Notes: generated by a model not told the origin, from the sequence alone. A stretch of DNA of 64,000 bases from CALBPI01 sp039700805 (GCA_039700805.1 JBCAZE010000002.1:15482-79481), one strand, 5' to 3'; shown: positions 16,919 to 27,093, numbered from the stretch's first letter. Translations and numbers: made by a program.

Positions 16919-19117
16919 TCAGTGTGAGATCGAGACAGGCGTGTTCTTGAATGCAGGCGTTTGACTGAGCGGATCGACAGCCGTGCCGGTCAGCGCGTTA
17001 GCCTCTGGGTAGTAGGCGATGAGATTTCCCGGTGGTAGATCTCGAACGTAAACCGTCACGTTGTGCATTTCGCCGTGGTCGGACGTCAGCGAGACTGTAT
17101 CTTCTTCGCTGATACCGAGCGATCGAGCATCCTCGGCATTCATCATGACACACCAGCGCGTTGCCGTTTCGCGATAGCTGTCATTCTCTTCATAAACTAT
17201 CGAATTGAACTGACCTTCGCTGCGCACCGTTGCCAGCGTGTAGTTGTGTTGACCGCGATCGACCGTCGGCATTTCCACGATGCGCATTGCGGCTTTGCCC
17301 GATGCCGTATTGAAGTTGGGCTCATGGAGTAAGCGCTGGCCGATATGAAATTCGCGCTTCGCTACATCGATATCGCGGATTGCAGCCATACCAGGAACAA
17401 TATCGGCAATACACTCGCGAACGTAACGATGCTTCTTGAAGGCTTGGAAATCGATGGCGATGTCCGGCATCAGTGCCGTGGCGATATCCGCCAATACAAC
17501 AACCTCAGGCCTGACATTCGCGTGGCGAATGATCTGGCCGTCACTCAATCGAACGAAATTGAACATCGACTCTTGCGTTGTCGGTTCCCATTCCTCGTCG
17601 CGAGCCGCAACTGGCAGAATAATCATCTCACTGTGGTCGCATGCCGCAACATGGGAGCGATTCAGAGTTGTCGTCAAGCAGATGCGAGTGCCGATTCTAT
17701 CCATTGCGCGTTCCGCCCAGGCTTGATTCGGATTCGCCGACAACAGATTTCCGCCCATCAGCAATGCCACATTGATCTCGCCTGACATAGCCGCGTGCAT
17801 GCATGACATCGTATCGAATCCCGGCGTCTCTGGTAGATCGATGTCAAAGTGTGTCTGCATGCGTTCGATCACATCGGCCGCGAGTACCGGTTTCACGCCG
17901 ATGGTCCCGATGCCCTGAACGTTTGAGTGACCGCGAAGCGGCAGAAGGCCGGCGCCAGGTCTGCCGATCATGCCGCGGACCAGCGCGAGGTTGCTGATAG
18001 CCTCAACGTTAAGGACACCATGCAAGTGATGTGTGATTCCCATGCCCCACGCAAAGACGGAGTTCTGCGAATGGGCATACACACGCGCCACGGCTTCGAT
18101 AGTTGCTTTGTCGATGCCAGTGGCCGACACGAGTGTCGACCAATCGAGACTTTCGATGTGCGAGCGCCATTCGTCCGCATGTTCACAATGTGAAGCGATG
18201 AACTGCGAATTATCGGCACCGTTTTCTAAAACCGCCTTCGCAAGCCCCGAAAGCAGCGCGATATCACTGCCGATGTTGGGGCTCAGATAATGCGACGCGA
18301 TGTCTGTGCCGCCCGCGAGCAGTGAACGCGGACTCTTCGGTACAGCGAAACGTACGAGGCCTGATTCCCTCATTGGATTAATCACGATGACCTTACCACC
18401 ACGCTCACGGCAGGCCTTCAGACGATGAATAAACCGTGGGTGGTTCGACGCGGGGTTGGCGCCTATCACGAATATGAGGTCGGCTTTGTCGAGGTCGTCG
18501 AGCTCGATGGTCGCTGTGCCGGTACCAATCGTACGCGCAAGACCGACACCGGTTGCTTGATGGCAGTAGTAAGAACAATTGTTGACGTGGTTGGTGCCGT
18601 AGCATCGGGCGAGGAGTTGGAGAAGAAATCCTGCCTCATTCGATGAGCGACCCGACGCATAGAAGAAGCTGTTCTGCGGGTTTGTTGTCGCCAGTCGTTT
18701 GGCTGCGAGTGCAATCGCTTCGTCCCAGTCCATTGGGCGAAACTGATTCGAGTGTTTGGCTTTGTGCAGCGGTGTGGTCAGGCGCCCGAGGTGCTCCAGC
18801 GCATTCGGCGATAATTCTCTAAAGTCGTCGATCGGGTGCGTGAAGACCTCCTCTGGAATCGCTGGTTGGATATCGGTGGATTGCGCTTGCACGCTCTTGT
18901 TGCAGACGGATGGAAACTCGCCAGCTTCGTTCGTCATACCACCGAGTTGTCCGCCCATACCGAGCGCGCATGCTTTGCAGGTATTCTTGGAGGTGAGTGC
19001 CTTGCCCGCTTTGGCGATCCCGACACGCCGGACCGTTGCCAGCGTGTAGCCTATCTTTTTGAACCCGCCGCCTATCGCCGTCATCGCAATGTTCTTACCG
19101 ACGCGCGCCAGCGGCAC
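16919..19117 (-). CDS. FdhF/YdeP-family molybdopterin oxidoreductase
   Basis: 732 residues from a GTG start; an in-frame stop just upstream excludes a longer protein. It matches the YdeP/FdhF-like branch of the formate dehydrogenase H superfamily: an N-terminal Cys cluster region (C-K-A-C-A-L-G-M-G-G), Y-A-S-G-R-S-S-N-E-A-G-F, N-N-C-S-Y-Y-C-H-Q-A-T-G-V-G-L where the metal-ligating Cys lies, and a C-terminal molybdopterin-dinucleotide-binding domain (~610-732). It lacks a twin-arginine signal, so it is cytosolic. True formate dehydrogenase activity is unproven for this branch, and the electron acceptor is unknown. It is divergent from acs over 183 bases, which could link it to C1/C2 metabolism (inference). 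Confidence 0.82.
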   Translation of the reverse strand: MPLARVGKNIAMTAIGGGFKKIGYTLATVRRVGIAKAGKALTSKNTCKACALGMGGQLGGMTNEAGEFPSVCNKSVQAQSTDIQPAIPEEVFTHPIDDFRELSPNALEHLGRLTTPLHKAKHSNQFRPMDWDEAIALAAKRLATTNPQNSFFYASGRSSNEAGFLLQLLARCYGTNHVNNCSYYCHQATGVGLARTIGTGTATIELDDLDKADLIFVIGANPASNHPRFIHRLKACRERGGKVIVINPMRESGLVRFAVPKSPRSLLAGGTDIASHYLSPNIGSDIALLSGLAKAVLENGADNSQFIASHCEHADEWRSHIESLDWSTLVSATGIDKATIEAVARVYAHSQNSVFAWGMGITHHLHGVLNVEAISNLALVRGMIGRPGAGLLPLRGHSNVQGIGTIGVKPVLAADVIERMQTHFDIDLPETPGFDTMSCMHAAMSGEINVALLMGGNLLSANPNQAWAERAMDRIGTRICLTTTLNRSHVAACDHSEMIILPVAARDEEWEPTTQESMFNFVRLSDGQIIRHANVRPEVVVLADIATALMPDIAIDFQAFKKHRYVRECIADIVPGMAAIRDIDVAKREFHIGQRLLHEPNFNTASGKAAMRIVEMPTVDRGQHNYTLATVRSEGQFNSIVYEENDSYRETATRWCVMMNAEDARSLGISEEDTVSLTSDHGEMHNVTVYVRDLPPGNLIAYYPEANALTGTAVDPLSQTPAFKNTPVSISH

Positions 19118-19300
19118 ATACGATCGCGTTTTCGATTGTTCGGCTCGGGTTCAAGAATGCATACTCCCTGGTCGCATCGCTTACGGACAATTGTCAAATA
19201 GCCTACCACCAACAACTCCTACGAATCACTGCAAGGTCGCAACCGCTGATGGATCATCGCGTATACTGACGTAAGAAGAACGAACACCGTCGAGGGACTT

Positions 19301-21247
19301 ATGAGCAAAGTGTATCCCGTCTCACCAAACACGGCCGCAGCCGCGGTGATAGATGCTTCTGACTACGAAGCGATGTACGCCCTATCGATTGCTGATAACG
19401 AGGGTTTCTGGGCAGAGCAAGCGACGCATATTGATTGGATGACGCCGTTCTCGCGGGTCAAGGACGTGTCCTACGCCAAAGAAGATCTACACATCCGGTG
19501 GTTTGACGATGGTGAGCTCAATGTTTGCTACAACTGTGTCGATAGGCATCTCGATACAAGAGGCGACGATACCGCGATCATTTGGGAGGGTGACGACCCG
19601 ACAAAGCACCTGCATATCAGTTACCGCCAGCTGCACCTCAAGGTTTGCCGGTTCGCCAATGTGTTGAAGTCGATCGGCGTCAAGAAAGGTGATCGGGTAA
19701 CACTTTACATGCCGATGATCCCGGAGGCGGCTATTGCGATGCTGGCATGTGCGCGCATCGGTGCCATTCATTCGGTCGTCTTCGGTGGGTTCTCTCCCGA
19801 GGCGCTAGCGGGTCGCATTATTGATTGTGAGTCCAATGTCGTTATCACCGCTGACGAGGGGCTTCGTGGCGGTAAGCCGATTGCACTAAAGGACAATGTC
19901 GACGCTGCTGCGCGCATCGACGGTGTCACAACCCTCGAGAAGGTGTTGGTTGTCAAAAACACCGGGGGTGACATCGATTGGGATGACACCCGCGATGTGT
20001 GGTTGCATGAGGCCGAGGCGCAGGTTGACGACATATGCCCGCCAGAGCCGATGAATGCTGAGGATCCTTTGTTCATTCTTTACACGTCGGGCTCGACGGG
20101 TAAACCCAAGGGCGTCTTGCACACAACCGGTGGCTACATTGTCTATGCAGCGAGCACATTCCGTTACGTGTTCGATTACCAGCCAGGTGATGTCTATTGG
20201 TGTACCGCTGATGTGGGATGGGTCACCGGGCATTCGTATATCGTCTACGGGCCGCTGGCGAACGGTGCGACCACCGTCATGTTCGAAGGTGTTCCTACGT
20301 ATCCCGACGCGAGTCGTCTCTGGCAGGTCTGTGACAAACATGATGTGACGATCTGTTACACGGCACCTACCGCCATTCGTGCGTTAATGCGTGAAGGTGA
20401 TGAGCTCGTGAAAAAAACGTCGCGGCAGACGCTGCGGCTACTTGGCTCAGTCGGTGAGCCGATCAACCCCGAAGCGTGGGAGTGGTATTACCATGTCGTC
20501 GGAGAAGGGCGTTGCCCGATTGTCGATACATGGTGGCAGACAGAGACTGGCGGCATTCTGATCAGTCCTCTGCCAGGTGCGACCGATTTGAAACCTGGTA
20601 GCGCGAGCAAGCCGATGTTCGGTATTCAACCGGCGATTGTTGACAGTGATGGCGTGATTCAAGAAGGCGCTGCGTCCGGTAACCTCGTTCTGTTGGATAG
20701 CTGGCCGGGCCAGATGCGAACCGTATACGGGGATCATCAGCGATTTATCGACACTTATTTTTCGACGTTCGAAGGGCGCTATTTCACCGGCGATGGGGCG
20801 CATCGCGATGACGATGGCTATTACTGGATTACCGGCCGTGTCGACGACGTGCTGAATGTCTCGGGTCATCGTATGGGCACAGCCGAAGTTGAAAGCGCGA
20901 TGGTTGCCCACCCCGCCGTGGCAGAAGCGGCTGTTGTTGGTTATCCGCACGACATCAAGGGTCAAGGCATCTACGTTTACGTCACGCTGATGGACGGCCA
21001 AGAACCCGGTGACGCGCTATTGGCCGAGCTTCGCCAATGGGTACGCAAGGAAATTGGACCGATCGCGACGCCGGATTTGATTCAGTGGGCGCCCGGATTA
21101 CCGAAGACCCGATCCGGCAAGATCATGCGCCGGATTTTGAGAAAAATCGCAGAAGACGATTTTTCGAATCTTGGTGATACATCGACACTGGCGGATCCCG
21201 CTGTCGTTGACGATCTGATCGAGAACAGGATGAACCGCAGTGATTGA
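19301..21247 (+). CDS. acs: Acetyl-CoA synthetase
   Basis: 648 residues, the usual length of AMP-forming acetyl-CoA synthetase (EC 6.2.1.1), which makes acetyl-CoA from acetate, ATP and CoA. The AMP-binding motif Y-T-S-G-S-T-G-K-P-K-G, the W-W-Q-T-E-T-G-G motif and the G-R-V-D-D-V-L-N-V-S-G-H-R hinge are intact. The C-terminal domain has P-K-T-R-S-G-K-I-M-R-R with Lys 607, the residue whose acetylation switches the enzyme off in other bacteria. GAGGG lies just before the ATG, and a TATACT at 19262-19267 is a possible -10, but no good -35 is seen. The nearby Fdh-like gene is divergent. Confidence 0.97.
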   Translation: MSKVYPVSPNTAAAAVIDASDYEAMYALSIADNEGFWAEQATHIDWMTPFSRVKDVSYAKEDLHIRWFDDGELNVCYNCVDRHLDTRGDDTAIIWEGDDPTKHLHISYRQLHLKVCRFANVLKSIGVKKGDRVTLYMPMIPEAAIAMLACARIGAIHSVVFGGFSPEALAGRIIDCESNVVITADEGLRGGKPIALKDNVDAAARIDGVTTLEKVLVVKNTGGDIDWDDTRDVWLHEAEAQVDDICPPEPMNAEDPLFILYTSGSTGKPKGVLHTTGGYIVYAASTFRYVFDYQPGDVYWCTADVGWVTGHSYIVYGPLANGATTVMFEGVPTYPDASRLWQVCDKHDVTICYTAPTAIRALMREGDELVKKTSRQTLRLLGSVGEPINPEAWEWYYHVVGEGRCPIVDTWWQTETGGILISPLPGATDLKPGSASKPMFGIQPAIVDSDGVIQEGAASGNLVLLDSWPGQMRTVYGDHQRFIDTYFSTFEGRYFTGDGAHRDDDGYYWITGRVDDVLNVSGHRMGTAEVESAMVAHPAVAEAAVVGYPHDIKGQGIYVYVTLMDGQEPGDALLAELRQWVRKEIGPIATPDLIQWAPGLPKTRSGKIMRRILRKIAEDDFSNLGDTSTLADPAVVDDLIENRMNRSD

Positions 21248-21303
21248 TGTCGTCGCTATCGGTGGTTGGTCGCGAGTAAGTGCAGGTTGTCTTAGGTAGC
21301 GTT

Positions 21304-21318
21304 TGATCGTCACGATCA
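21304..21318. repeat. Inverted repeat upstream of serine hydrolase gene
   Basis: TGATCGT-C-ACGATCA is a perfect 7+1+7 inverted repeat 22 bases before the start codon of the next gene and just before its GGAGGG ribosome site. It could be a regulator site; no matching regulator is nearby. Confidence 0.35.
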
Positions 21319-21340
21319 GTGAGGTGAGGAGGGTACAGGC

Positions 21341-23134
21341 ATGGGGATGCGCATCTTGTCAGCGGTCTTGTTCGTTCTACTTGTTGTCGTGAGTCATAGC
21401 CATGCCGCGACGTTGGCAGAGGCACCACCGTTGGGTCTTTGGGTTGGTTCAGCGGGTGATTCAACGTCCACGGTAACCTTGGAAATCACACCGTCTGATG
21501 ACGGCTGGACCGCACGTGTTGATGATGCGCCCGTTAACGTCAGGATCAATGGCGATGCGATCATCATCAGCGCGCCAGCCGATCAGTCGTTTACCGGCAC
21601 GTTCAACGCAGAAGACGGCACCATCGTCGGCCGCTGGCGGCAACCGATGTCGCGACTCGGCTACTCTGTGATGGAGACTCCCGTGACGCTAACCGAAATC
21701 GATACGCAACGCTGGCGTGCGGTCATCGATATTCAACCACGGCCCTACCGCGTTTTTCTTGATGTATTCGATACGGCGTCGGGGGTTACCGCCGTGATTC
21801 GGAACCCGGCGCGCAATGAGATATTGGGTGCAACGCGTTTCGAGTTGATCTCGACGGGCGATAAGGAGTGGGCACTGACTGCATCAAGACGTGGGCGCGT
21901 CACTGAGGTTTCACTGCGGCAGGTTGATGGAGACACGCTTTCTCTTGAACATTTCAGATTTAGAGAGGGCATCGCGTTATCGCCGGCAAAGACAACCGAT
22001 GCACGGTTCTACTATAGTCGCCTTGCGGAAGAATCGCGCCGCTACACGCCACCCGAAGCGCTCGATGATGGTTGGTCAGTCGTTGCGGCCGACGAAGCTG
22101 GTTTCGATCGGGACCGTCTCGATGCACTCGTGGCTGAACTTGCTAATTCGGATGTGCGCGCCGAGCGTCCTCGCATGTTGCATGCGATGTTGGTTGCGCA
22201 TCGCGGCAAGCTGGTGTTTGAAGAGTACTTCTTTGGTCATACACGCGAGACACCTCACGATACGCGATCACTGGCCAAAGTCTTTGGCCCAATTCTGCTG
22301 GGCGCTTTGCGCAAAACGGGTGCTGATATTTCGCCGAACGCGCGCCCAATACCCGGCGTCCTCAAGATGGCGGGGGAAACACTTGATGATCCTCGCAAAG
22401 CGGACATCACCCTCGCGCAATTGATGAGTTTCACGAGCGGTCTCGACTGTGATGCGATTTCTGGCGATTCGCCGGGCAGTGAAGACAATATGTGGGATCA
22501 ACAAGAGGAGCCGGATTTTTGGCGGTACACATCGCGACTGCCGAGCTTGTATCCGCCGGGCGAGCGTTATGCGTATTGTTCCGGCAGTATCAATCTCGTC
22601 GGCGCGAGTCTACGTGAGACGGCGGGACAATCGATCATCGACACCTTTGATCAACTGATCGCGAAGCCACTTGCGTTTTCAGCCTACCATTGGAACCTTG
22701 CTCCGAATGGTGCGGCGTACCTCGGTGGCGGTGTTTATATGAAGCCGCGAGATATCTTAAAGCTGGGCGCGATGTATGCGGCAGGCGGCGTCTGGAATGA
22801 CACACGCGTGCTGTCCGAAGATTGGGTGAGAGAGTCGACAACACCGGTCATCGACATCACACCGGAAACGACAGGGTTGTCGGAAGAGGCCTTCAACAAT
22901 AACTATTTTGGTGGCACACAAGCGTACATCTGGCGTGGCGACGCCGTGCGGGTCGGCGATAAGGCGTATGCTTCCTACGAGGCGACGGGAAACGGTGGGC
23001 AAATCGTTCTCGTTGTTCCGGAACTTGATCTGGCCGTTGTGTTTACCGGCGGAAATTACCGGATGGGTTATGTGTGGGGGCGATGGCGGAATCAACTCGT
23101 CGGAGAATTCGTCATCCCCGCATTATTGCCATAG
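21341..23134 (+). CDS. Exported serine hydrolase of the beta-lactamase (class C/PBP-like) family
   Basis: 597 residues with a signal peptide (M-G-M-R-I-L-S-A-V-L-F-V-L-L-V-V-V-S-H-S-H-A). Residues ~25-210 are a beta-rich region of no recognised family. The C-terminal ~340 residues are a beta-lactamase/D-aminopeptidase-type domain: S-L-A-K gives the S-x-x-K catalytic pair (Ser 310, Lys 313), and Y-A-Y-C-S-G-S occupies the place of the Y-x-N motif, with Ser/Gly instead of Asn. Substrate could be a peptide, ester or peptidoglycan fragment. The ribosome site is strong (GGAGGG). Gene neighbours do not indicate its role. Confidence 0.82.
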   Translation: MGMRILSAVLFVLLVVVSHSHAATLAEAPPLGLWVGSAGDSTSTVTLEITPSDDGWTARVDDAPVNVRINGDAIIISAPADQSFTGTFNAEDGTIVGRWRQPMSRLGYSVMETPVTLTEIDTQRWRAVIDIQPRPYRVFLDVFDTASGVTAVIRNPARNEILGATRFELISTGDKEWALTASRRGRVTEVSLRQVDGDTLSLEHFRFREGIALSPAKTTDARFYYSRLAEESRRYTPPEALDDGWSVVAADEAGFDRDRLDALVAELANSDVRAERPRMLHAMLVAHRGKLVFEEYFFGHTRETPHDTRSLAKVFGPILLGALRKTGADISPNARPIPGVLKMAGETLDDPRKADITLAQLMSFTSGLDCDAISGDSPGSEDNMWDQQEEPDFWRYTSRLPSLYPPGERYAYCSGSINLVGASLRETAGQSIIDTFDQLIAKPLAFSAYHWNLAPNGAAYLGGGVYMKPRDILKLGAMYAAGGVWNDTRVLSEDWVRESTTPVIDITPETTGLSEEAFNNNYFGGTQAYIWRGDAVRVGDKAYASYEATGNGGQIVLVVPELDLAVVFTGGNYRMGYVWGRWRNQLVGEFVIPALLP

Positions 23135-23188
23135 CCAGGCGCGTGATCTTGCCGGCTCGATCGCGATCGATCACCGGCTTATCTGTCG

Positions 23189-23743
23189 TTAGTTCACAAT
23201 ACTCGCGTTAGCATCACCTCTGTGCACGATGTGCAGCTTACCGTGCTCGAGTCTTAAGCGAGTCACTGATGCGTAGTCCGGTTGGAATACCATGACAGCG
23301 TCCGTTTGTTCGATCGCTGACACGACGGCATTGATCACCACGAAATGTGTAAAGACAACGGTCGGTGCGGTGAGGGATTCCAGCGCCGCTAGGATTTGAT
23401 CACGCCATGTGCGAATCGTCTGAGGTTGAGCGGACCACTGCTGCGTCATAAACGTGCGAATCCATGTTGCTCGATCTTCAAATGGTACCGGCGCTGGTAC
23501 TTCACGAAAACGATCATCGATGGTCATGTCGCTCTCGAAATGGCCTGCGAGATATGCGGCGGTGTCACGTGCGCGACACATCGGACTTGAGACTATCGCC
23601 GTGTCGGCTTGCAGCGTCTCCGTGAGTGCTTCCGCCGTCGCGGCAGCCTGACGCTTACCCATCTCGCTAAGGCCTGGGTCTGGGTCCACCCCCCATTGTG
23701 CTGCGGCCTCTCCGTGTCGAACTAACAGTACGTCAATACTCAT
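23189..23743 (-). CDS. Histidine phosphatase family protein (SixA-like)
   Basis: 184 residues starting with L-L-V-R-H-G-E, the phosphate-binding Arg-His-Gly of the histidine phosphatase superfamily; His 10 is the likely phospho-acceptor. S-S-P-M-C-R-A-R-D-T-A gives the second Arg, and F-T-H-F-V-V-I the second His. Small two-domain-free members include SixA (phosphohistidine phosphatase) and phosphoglycerate mutase-like phosphatases; the substrate is not determined. It is monocistronic and divergent from katG over a 250-base gap, in which I see no feature I can defend. Confidence 0.88.
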   Translation of the reverse strand: MSIDVLLVRHGEAAAQWGVDPDPGLSEMGKRQAAATAEALTETLQADTAIVSSPMCRARDTAAYLAGHFESDMTIDDRFREVPAPVPFEDRATWIRTFMTQQWSAQPQTIRTWRDQILAALESLTAPTVVFTHFVVINAVVSAIEQTDAVMVFQPDYASVTRLRLEHGKLHIVHRGDANASIVN

Positions 23744-23993
23744 GACGTGAGCGTAGAGGAATCCGCGTGCGTTGTCTCGAAGCGTTGCATTAAGGCGGTA
23801 ACCCAGGGTGCAGCGATCTCATAGTTAACGCTTATGGTCGCGGTTGAAATTTACAATTATCCGTCATTGGTACTGCTCCGTATGATGAATCACACACTAA
23901 GCAATCGGCCCCTGCAGACCGCATGCATCGCAATCGGTACTGACGTGATAAGCGTCACTATGACTACTTGGGCTAGCGTTATTGGAGATCAAA

Positions 23994-26156
23994 ATGAGTG
24001 GACCCGGCAAATGCCCCGTTATGCACGGCGGCAACACATCTTCCGATCAACCGGTTACCAAATGGTGGCCGAAAGCACTAAACCTCGACATCCTTCATCA
24101 AAAGGGTGCTCGCGTCGATCCGATGGACGACGACTTCAACTATCGTGATGCCGTACGTGGTCTCGATTTCGATGCGGTGAAACGCGACGTCGAGGCATTG
24201 CTCACGGATGACCAAGACTGGTGGCCTGCCGATTGGGGGCACTACGGTGGCTTGATGATTCGCCTCGCATGGCATTCGGCCGGTTCTTACCGTGTTCAGG
24301 ATGGTCGTGGTGGCGGCGGTGCCGGCAACATCCGCTTCGCACCGCTGAATTCCTGGCCCGATAACGCCAGTCTTGATAAGGCGCGACGGCTGCTTTGGCC
24401 GGTGAAGAAAAAGTACGGCAACGCGTTGTCGTGGGCAGATCTTATCTTGCTCTCAGGCACCGTCGCGTACGAATCGATGGGCTTAAAGGTCTTTGGCTTT
24501 GGCTTTGGTCGCGAAGACATCTGGGGCCCCGAGACGGATGTGTATTGGGGCTCAGAGGGCGAGTTTCTTGCGCCTTCCGAAAACCGTTATGCCGACCTCA
24601 ACGATGCGAGCACACTCAAGAATCCGCTGGCGGCTGTCCATATGGGTTTGATCTATGTCAATCCGGAAGGTGTCAATGGTCAACCAGACCCAGCACGCAC
24701 TGCCCACCACATTCGCGAAACGTTTGCGCGGATGGCGATGAACGACGAAGAGACCGCAGCATTGACCTGTGGCGGTCACACCGTGGGCAAGGCTCACGGC
24801 GGTGGTGATGGCAAGAACATTGGCCCTGAACCAGAAGGCGCGCCGCTCGAGCAGCAGGGCTTTGGCTGGGCTAATGAGGATCACGGCGGTAAAGCCAGTC
24901 GTGCGTTCACGTCGGGCATCGAAGGCGCTTGGACCAAGCAACCACTCACCTTCGACATGGGGTATTTCGAGTTGCTATTCGGTTATGACTGGGAGCTTCA
25001 GAAGTCACCGGCCGGGGCATGGCAATGGGAACCTGTTGGCATCGCACCGGAAGATCTCCCGCGGGACCCCAGCGACCCAAACGCTACTTGCCGCGCGATC
25101 ATGACCGATGCCGATATGGCGATGAAGATAGACCCCGTTTACCGGGAGATATGTGAGCGCTTCATGGCCGATGAAGACTATTTCCGTGACACGTTCGCTC
25201 GGGCTTGGTTCAAGTTGACACACCGCGATATGGGTCCGAAAGCGAACTACATCGGGCCGGACGTACCTTCTGAGGATCTCGTTTGGCAGGATCCGATTCC
25301 GGTCGGTAACACGGACTATGATGTCGACGCGGTCAAAGCGGCGATTCTTGGTACGGGATTACCCGCCGCCGAACTGATCAATACGGCGTGGGATAGCGCT
25401 CGAACGTTTCGGCAATCAGACAAGCGCGGCGGTGCGAATGGCGCGCGAATTCGACTAGCGCCGCAAAAGGACTGGGCGGCCAATGAGCCGGAGCGTTTGG
25501 CGCGGGTCCTTGACGCATTGACGCCGATTGCAGCGGATGCGGGCGCATCGATCGCGGATGTGATTGTACTCGCAGGCAATGTCGGTATCGAACAAGCAAT
25601 CGACGCGACTGGGTTTGATGTCACTGTGCCATTTGCTAAAGGTCGTGGCGACGCGACGGATGCAGAGACAGATGCCGATTCCTTCGATGTGCTCGAGCCT
25701 CTCGCTGATGGCTTCCGCAACTACTTGAAGGAGTCGTATGCGGTATCAGAGGAAGAGATGTTGCTGGATCGCGCCCAACTGCTTGGCTTGACCGCTCACG
25801 AGATGACGGTTCTGGTCGGCGGTATGCGCGTGTTGGGCACCAACTTCGAGCAAAGCTCGAACGGCGTCTTTACGGATCGTGTTGGCACTTTGTCGACAGA
25901 CTTCTTTGTGAACCTGACGGATATGAACCTCAGCTGGCATGCAACCGATGACGGCAGCTACGTGCTGCGTGATCGCGTTTCCGGTAAGGACCGTTTCACG
26001 GCGACCAGGGCGGACCTGGTGTTCGGCTCGAACTCGGTTCTTCGCGCCTATGCCGAGGTCTACGCTCAGGACGACAATCAGGAAAAATTTGTTCGCGATT
26101 TCGTCGCGGTTTGGACCAAAGTGATGAATGCCGATCGCTTTGATCTCGACGCATAA
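23994..26156 (+). CDS. katG: Catalase-peroxidase
   Basis: 720 residues from ATG 23994, which has GGAG six bases before it; the longer frame to 23982 starts with TTG. Bifunctional haem catalase-peroxidase removing hydrogen peroxide. The distal site R-L-A-W-H is complete (Arg 90, Trp 93, His 94). The Trp-Tyr-Met adduct partners Tyr 221 (G-L-I-Y-V-N-P-E-G) and Met 247 (R-M-A-M-N-D) are present, as is the proximal His 262 in G-G-H-T-V-G-K. The second, haemless duplicated domain occupies the C-terminal ~300 residues. There is no signal peptide. Oxidative stress control is likely, but no OxyR site could be supported in the upstream region. A strong terminator follows. Confidence 0.98.
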   Translation: MSGPGKCPVMHGGNTSSDQPVTKWWPKALNLDILHQKGARVDPMDDDFNYRDAVRGLDFDAVKRDVEALLTDDQDWWPADWGHYGGLMIRLAWHSAGSYRVQDGRGGGGAGNIRFAPLNSWPDNASLDKARRLLWPVKKKYGNALSWADLILLSGTVAYESMGLKVFGFGFGREDIWGPETDVYWGSEGEFLAPSENRYADLNDASTLKNPLAAVHMGLIYVNPEGVNGQPDPARTAHHIRETFARMAMNDEETAALTCGGHTVGKAHGGGDGKNIGPEPEGAPLEQQGFGWANEDHGGKASRAFTSGIEGAWTKQPLTFDMGYFELLFGYDWELQKSPAGAWQWEPVGIAPEDLPRDPSDPNATCRAIMTDADMAMKIDPVYREICERFMADEDYFRDTFARAWFKLTHRDMGPKANYIGPDVPSEDLVWQDPIPVGNTDYDVDAVKAAILGTGLPAAELINTAWDSARTFRQSDKRGGANGARIRLAPQKDWAANEPERLARVLDALTPIAADAGASIADVIVLAGNVGIEQAIDATGFDVTVPFAKGRGDATDAETDADSFDVLEPLADGFRNYLKESYAVSEEEMLLDRAQLLGLTAHEMTVLVGGMRVLGTNFEQSSNGVFTDRVGTLSTDFFVNLTDMNLSWHATDDGSYVLRDRVSGKDRFTATRADLVFGSNSVLRAYAEVYAQDDNQEKFVRDFVAVWTKVMNADRFDLDA

Positions 26157-26169
26157 AGCGACGATGCTG

Positions 26170-26208
26170 GAGTGCCTCGGGTTTGTCCTTTCCCGGGGCG
26201 CTCTTTTT
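26170..26208 (+). terminator. Intrinsic terminator of katG
   Basis: A 12-pair stem (26170-26181 with 26192-26203, two G-T pairs) with a ten-base loop, followed by TTTTT, 13 bases after the katG stop. Confidence 0.85.
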
Positions 26209-26223
26209 CTCCCTCATTCTGCG

Positions 26224-26976
26224 TCAGTCGAACACCGTCTCATTGTCGATCTGTAGATAGCGCTTCAGTTTCGCGACGAGGAAATAGACGGGAATCGTAT
26301 CGATCAATGCTGAGAGCATCTTGAACAGATAACTACTGCCGATCAGTACCAAGATGGCCTTGAGCGTGAAGTCACCAGCGATGAATGCCGCACCGAAGGT
26401 GACGCTGACAACGGCGATCGAATCCACCAATTGGCTCGTCAATGTCGATAGGTTGTTGCGCAGCCATAGATGTTTACCGCGCGTCAGTTTTTTCAACCAG
26501 TGGAATACTTGAACATCACAATACTGCGCAGCGATGTAAGCCAACATCGACGCGAATACGGCGCCTGAGGTGCAGGCGTAAATCAGCCCGAACAGCTCAA
26601 TACTGCCACTGACTGAATCGCCATTGGGCAGTCCGACTGACTCCGCCAGCTCGAGCACTTGCCAAGGCGGTAATGCGTTATCTGGGACCGCAGGAACCGC
26701 ATTGACGACCCACATAATGCCGATGATGAAAAAGTTGAGCACGAGGCCGACCGTTACCATGAAATTCGCGCGGCGTTTGCCATACAGCTCGCTGATGAGG
26801 TCCGTGCAGAGAAACGTCAATGGATAAGGCAATACACCGGCGGCGAGACTCAATGGACCCAACTGAACGAATCGGGTGATGCCAATGACATTAAGCAGTG
26901 TCATTGCGCACAGGAAAAATCCGGCCAGGACCAAAAATACCCGTTCGCGTCGTTCTTGTAATTCGCTATCGATCAT
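26224..26976 (-). CDS. Queuosine precursor transporter (YhhQ/VUT family)
   Basis: 250 residues with about six transmembrane helices. Family marks are Y-P-L-T-F-L-C-T-D-L-I-S-E-L-Y-G-K-R-R-A in the first third and S-Q-L-V-D-S-I-A-V-V in the last third. E. coli YhhQ imports the queuosine precursors preQ0/preQ1, deazapurines used for tRNA modification; close homologues are annotated alike. It sits between katG (convergent) and the SPFH gene. Its location near a purine island is probably coincidental, since deazapurine salvage is a separate pathway. Confidence 0.85.
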   Translation of the reverse strand: MIDSELQERRERVFLVLAGFFLCAMTLLNVIGITRFVQLGPLSLAAGVLPYPLTFLCTDLISELYGKRRANFMVTVGLVLNFFIIGIMWVVNAVPAVPDNALPPWQVLELAESVGLPNGDSVSGSIELFGLIYACTSGAVFASMLAYIAAQYCDVQVFHWLKKLTRGKHLWLRNNLSTLTSQLVDSIAVVSVTFGAAFIAGDFTLKAILVLIGSSYLFKMLSALIDTIPVYFLVAKLKRYLQIDNETVFD

Positions 26977-27037
26977 CCATTCGTTCCGCGTTTGTTGATG
27001 TCCTCATGGTAATGGATCGCTCGGGAATTCCGAAGAC

Positions 27038-27069
27038 AAAAAAAGGCCGTCGCGCCAACGACGGCCTTT
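27038..27069 (-). terminator. Intrinsic terminator of the nfeD-SPFH operon
   Basis: An 11-pair perfect stem (27042-27052 with 27059-27069), six-base loop, and on the minus strand a run of T (27038-27044). It lies 24 bases after the SPFH gene stop. Confidence 0.88.
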
Positions 27070-27093
27070 GGCTTAGCGCCTTGTGCGTTTGAA

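Noticed and set aside
16919..19117. Selenocysteine codon in the Fdh-like gene
   Set aside because: No in-frame TGA is present; the metal ligand appears to be a Cys.
23834..24148. 104-residue plus-strand ORF before katG
   Set aside because: It overlaps the katG start in another frame and has no recognisable composition or motif.
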